DNA of 64,000 bases from Streptomyces antimycoticus (GTDB lineage: Bacteria; Actinomycetota; Actinomycetes; Streptomycetales; Streptomycetaceae). The stretch covers positions 4,526,001 through 4,590,000 of the forward strand of contig NZ_BJHV01000001.1 of the NCBI RefSeq assembly GCF_005405925.1, read 5' to 3'. A program made the position numbers and the translations under genes. The notes beneath the pieces are model-generated. The model searched no databases. It was not told where the DNA came from and was given only the letters and a program-made list of their open reading frames with translations. Positions 62,967 through 64,000 of the stretch are shown in pieces (the stretch's first letter is position 1; each line of letters starts with the position of its first letter).

Positions 62967-63761
62967 TCACTCCCCCGGCCAGTTCGGCGACCGCTTCTCG
63001 TTGAACGCGGCAACGCCCTCCGCCCGGTCGCCGGAGAAGGCCACCGTCCGCCACGCCGCGTCCTCGACCTCCAGACCGGCCCGCAGATCCAGCCCCTGCC
63101 CCAGCCGCAGCGCCTTCTTGGCGGCCCGCAGACCCACCGGGGAGTTGGCGGCGATGCCCCGGGCCAGTTCCACCGCCTCGGCCCGGTCCTCGCCCTCCGC
63201 CGCCAGCCGGTCCACCAGGCCCAGCTCATGGGCCTCCGCGGCGGCCACCCGGCGCGCGGAGAAGATCAGCTCGGCGGCGCGTGCGGCGCCCACCCGGCGC
63301 GGCAGCAACTGGGTGCCGCCACCGCCCGGGATCACCCCGACCGACACCTCGGGCAGCCCCACCACGGCGGTGGGGTCCGCGACGATCACGTCACAGGACA
63401 GGGCCAGCTCGAAGCCGCCGCCCAGCGCGAAGCCGTGCACCGCGGCGATGGCGGGCATCGGCAGCTCCAGCACCCCGGTGTAGGCGGCGCGGGAGACCGG
63501 CCGGTGCCGCAGCATCTCGGCGTCGGAGAGCGAGTTGCGCTCCTTGAGGTCCGCGCCCACACAGAAGGCCCGCTCATGGGTCGAGGTCAGCACGACGGCC
63601 CGCACGTCACGGTCCTCGGACAGTGCCGCGCAGGCCGCCGTGATGCAGCGCGCCATCTCGGAGGAGACGGCGTTCATGGCCTTGGGCCGGTCCAGCACCA
63701 GCTCGGCCACGAAGCCGTCCCTGCGGACCGCGACCCACTCCCCGTACCGCTGCTCACTCAT
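62967..63761 (-). CDS. Enoyl-CoA hydratase/isomerase family protein
   Basis: 264-aa crotonase. Motifs: VLDRPKAMNAVSSEM, ERAFCVGADLKE (oxyanion-hole loop), MPAIAAVHGFALGGGFELALSCDVIVA and GLPEVSVGVIPGGGGTQLLPRRVG with the catalytic Glu in PEVSVG. It would hydrate a 2-enoyl-CoA in fatty-acid or branched-chain breakdown. ATG 63761 has GGGAG 8 bases upstream; a GTG one codon earlier is also possible. Confidence 0.92.
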   Translation of the reverse strand: MSEQRYGEWVAVRRDGFVAELVLDRPKAMNAVSSEMARCITAACAALSEDRDVRAVVLTSTHERAFCVGADLKERNSLSDAEMLRHRPVSRAAYTGVLELPMPAIAAVHGFALGGGFELALSCDVIVADPTAVVGLPEVSVGVIPGGGGTQLLPRRVGAARAAELIFSARRVAAAEAHELGLVDRLAAEGEDRAEAVELARGIAANSPVGLRAAKKALRLGQGLDLRAGLEVEDAAWRTVAFSGDRAEGVAAFNEKRSPNWPGE

Positions 63762-63854
63762 CACGCACTCTCCCGGTTAACGACCGTGAACCCAATGCGG
63801 CGATCATTTCAGCTCCCCGGGGTGTGCGGAACCTGTGAGCCACCCGGACCGGGC

Positions 63855-64000
63855 CTAGCGGGTTCGCCGCCACCGGTTCAGGAAGCCCAGCAGGACCGAC
63901 TGTTTCTGCCCGTCCTCCCCCTGCTCCTCCAAGTCCGTCCCCTCCAGGGGCTCACCTCCGGACACCGACGCCCCCTCGGTGGCGAGCGGCAGCGAGAGCG
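63855..64000 (-). CDS. C-terminal end of an unidentified protein (cut by window edge)
   Basis: The last 47 codons of a minus-strand gene are visible (...SVSGGEPLEGTDLEEQGEDGQKQSVLLGFLNRWRRTR, TAG). The sequence is acidic linker followed by a short basic end. Too little is present to name it. Confidence 0.55.
   Translation of the reverse strand, partial: LSLPLATEGASVSGGEPLEGTDLEEQGEDGQKQSVLLGFLNRWRRTR

Overview
The window is high-GC actinobacterial chromosome, almost certainly Streptomyces. The signs are very strong third-position GC bias, frequent GTG starts, a bldA tRNA-Leu(UAA), a rar-type conservon (cvnA-B-C-D plus P450), a c-di-AMP (ydaO) riboswitch in front of an Rpf cell-wall hydrolase, and housekeeping blocks in the usual Streptomyces order (bldA, ABC pair, cfa, ndh, ppx, DUF501, ftsB, eno, rpf).

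Layout. 1-3.5 kb: histidine utilisation operon read leftwards (hutU, an M20 amidohydrolase, hutF cut by the window edge). 3.7-10.8 kb: accessory genes: an MDR reductase, an SDR/MmyB-like regulator pair, a fold-III PLP decarboxylase-like gene, and two truncated divergent genes joined at a deletion scar. 10.9-18.7 kb: an RpiR regulator, an ammonia-lyase-like protein with an altered MIO motif, a complete betaine-type (OpuB/QAT) ABC importer and an NCS1 permease; this looks like a dedicated uptake and catabolic module. 18.7-28.9 kb: matB-like synthetase, cystathionine beta-synthase, GDSL hydrolase, thiolase and small conserved proteins. 29.1-42.2 kb: core block from bldA to two Rpf proteins. 42.3-51.1 kb: a stand-alone P450, then the rar conservon directly followed by an indole prenyltransferase and a tryptophanase. 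51.1-64 kb: mazG, a SurA-like lipoprotein, an HNH protein, DUF2079, VOC, L,D-transpeptidase, a sortase-type surface protein, canonical hutH, a GGDEF protein and an enoyl-CoA hydratase.

How the genes work together. hutH (59-61 kb) and hutU/hutF (0-3.5 kb) together give the histidine to glutamate route, with the M20 enzyme a plausible last step. The prenyltransferase and tryptophanase would together make a prenylated indole. bldA lies in the same window as two genes carrying its rare TTA codon (cvnC and the DUF2079 gene).

Quality note. Five genes are broken by what is always a single missing base in a short G/C run (near 5517, 14435, 32263, 41716 and 62482). This looks like systematic homopolymer under-calling rather than real gene decay. 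The hydrolase/AraC pair at 8.8-10.4 kb is different: it is a genuine truncation. Most start codons were chosen by Shine-Dalgarno position and family N-termini. All family assignments come from reading motifs, without database searches.
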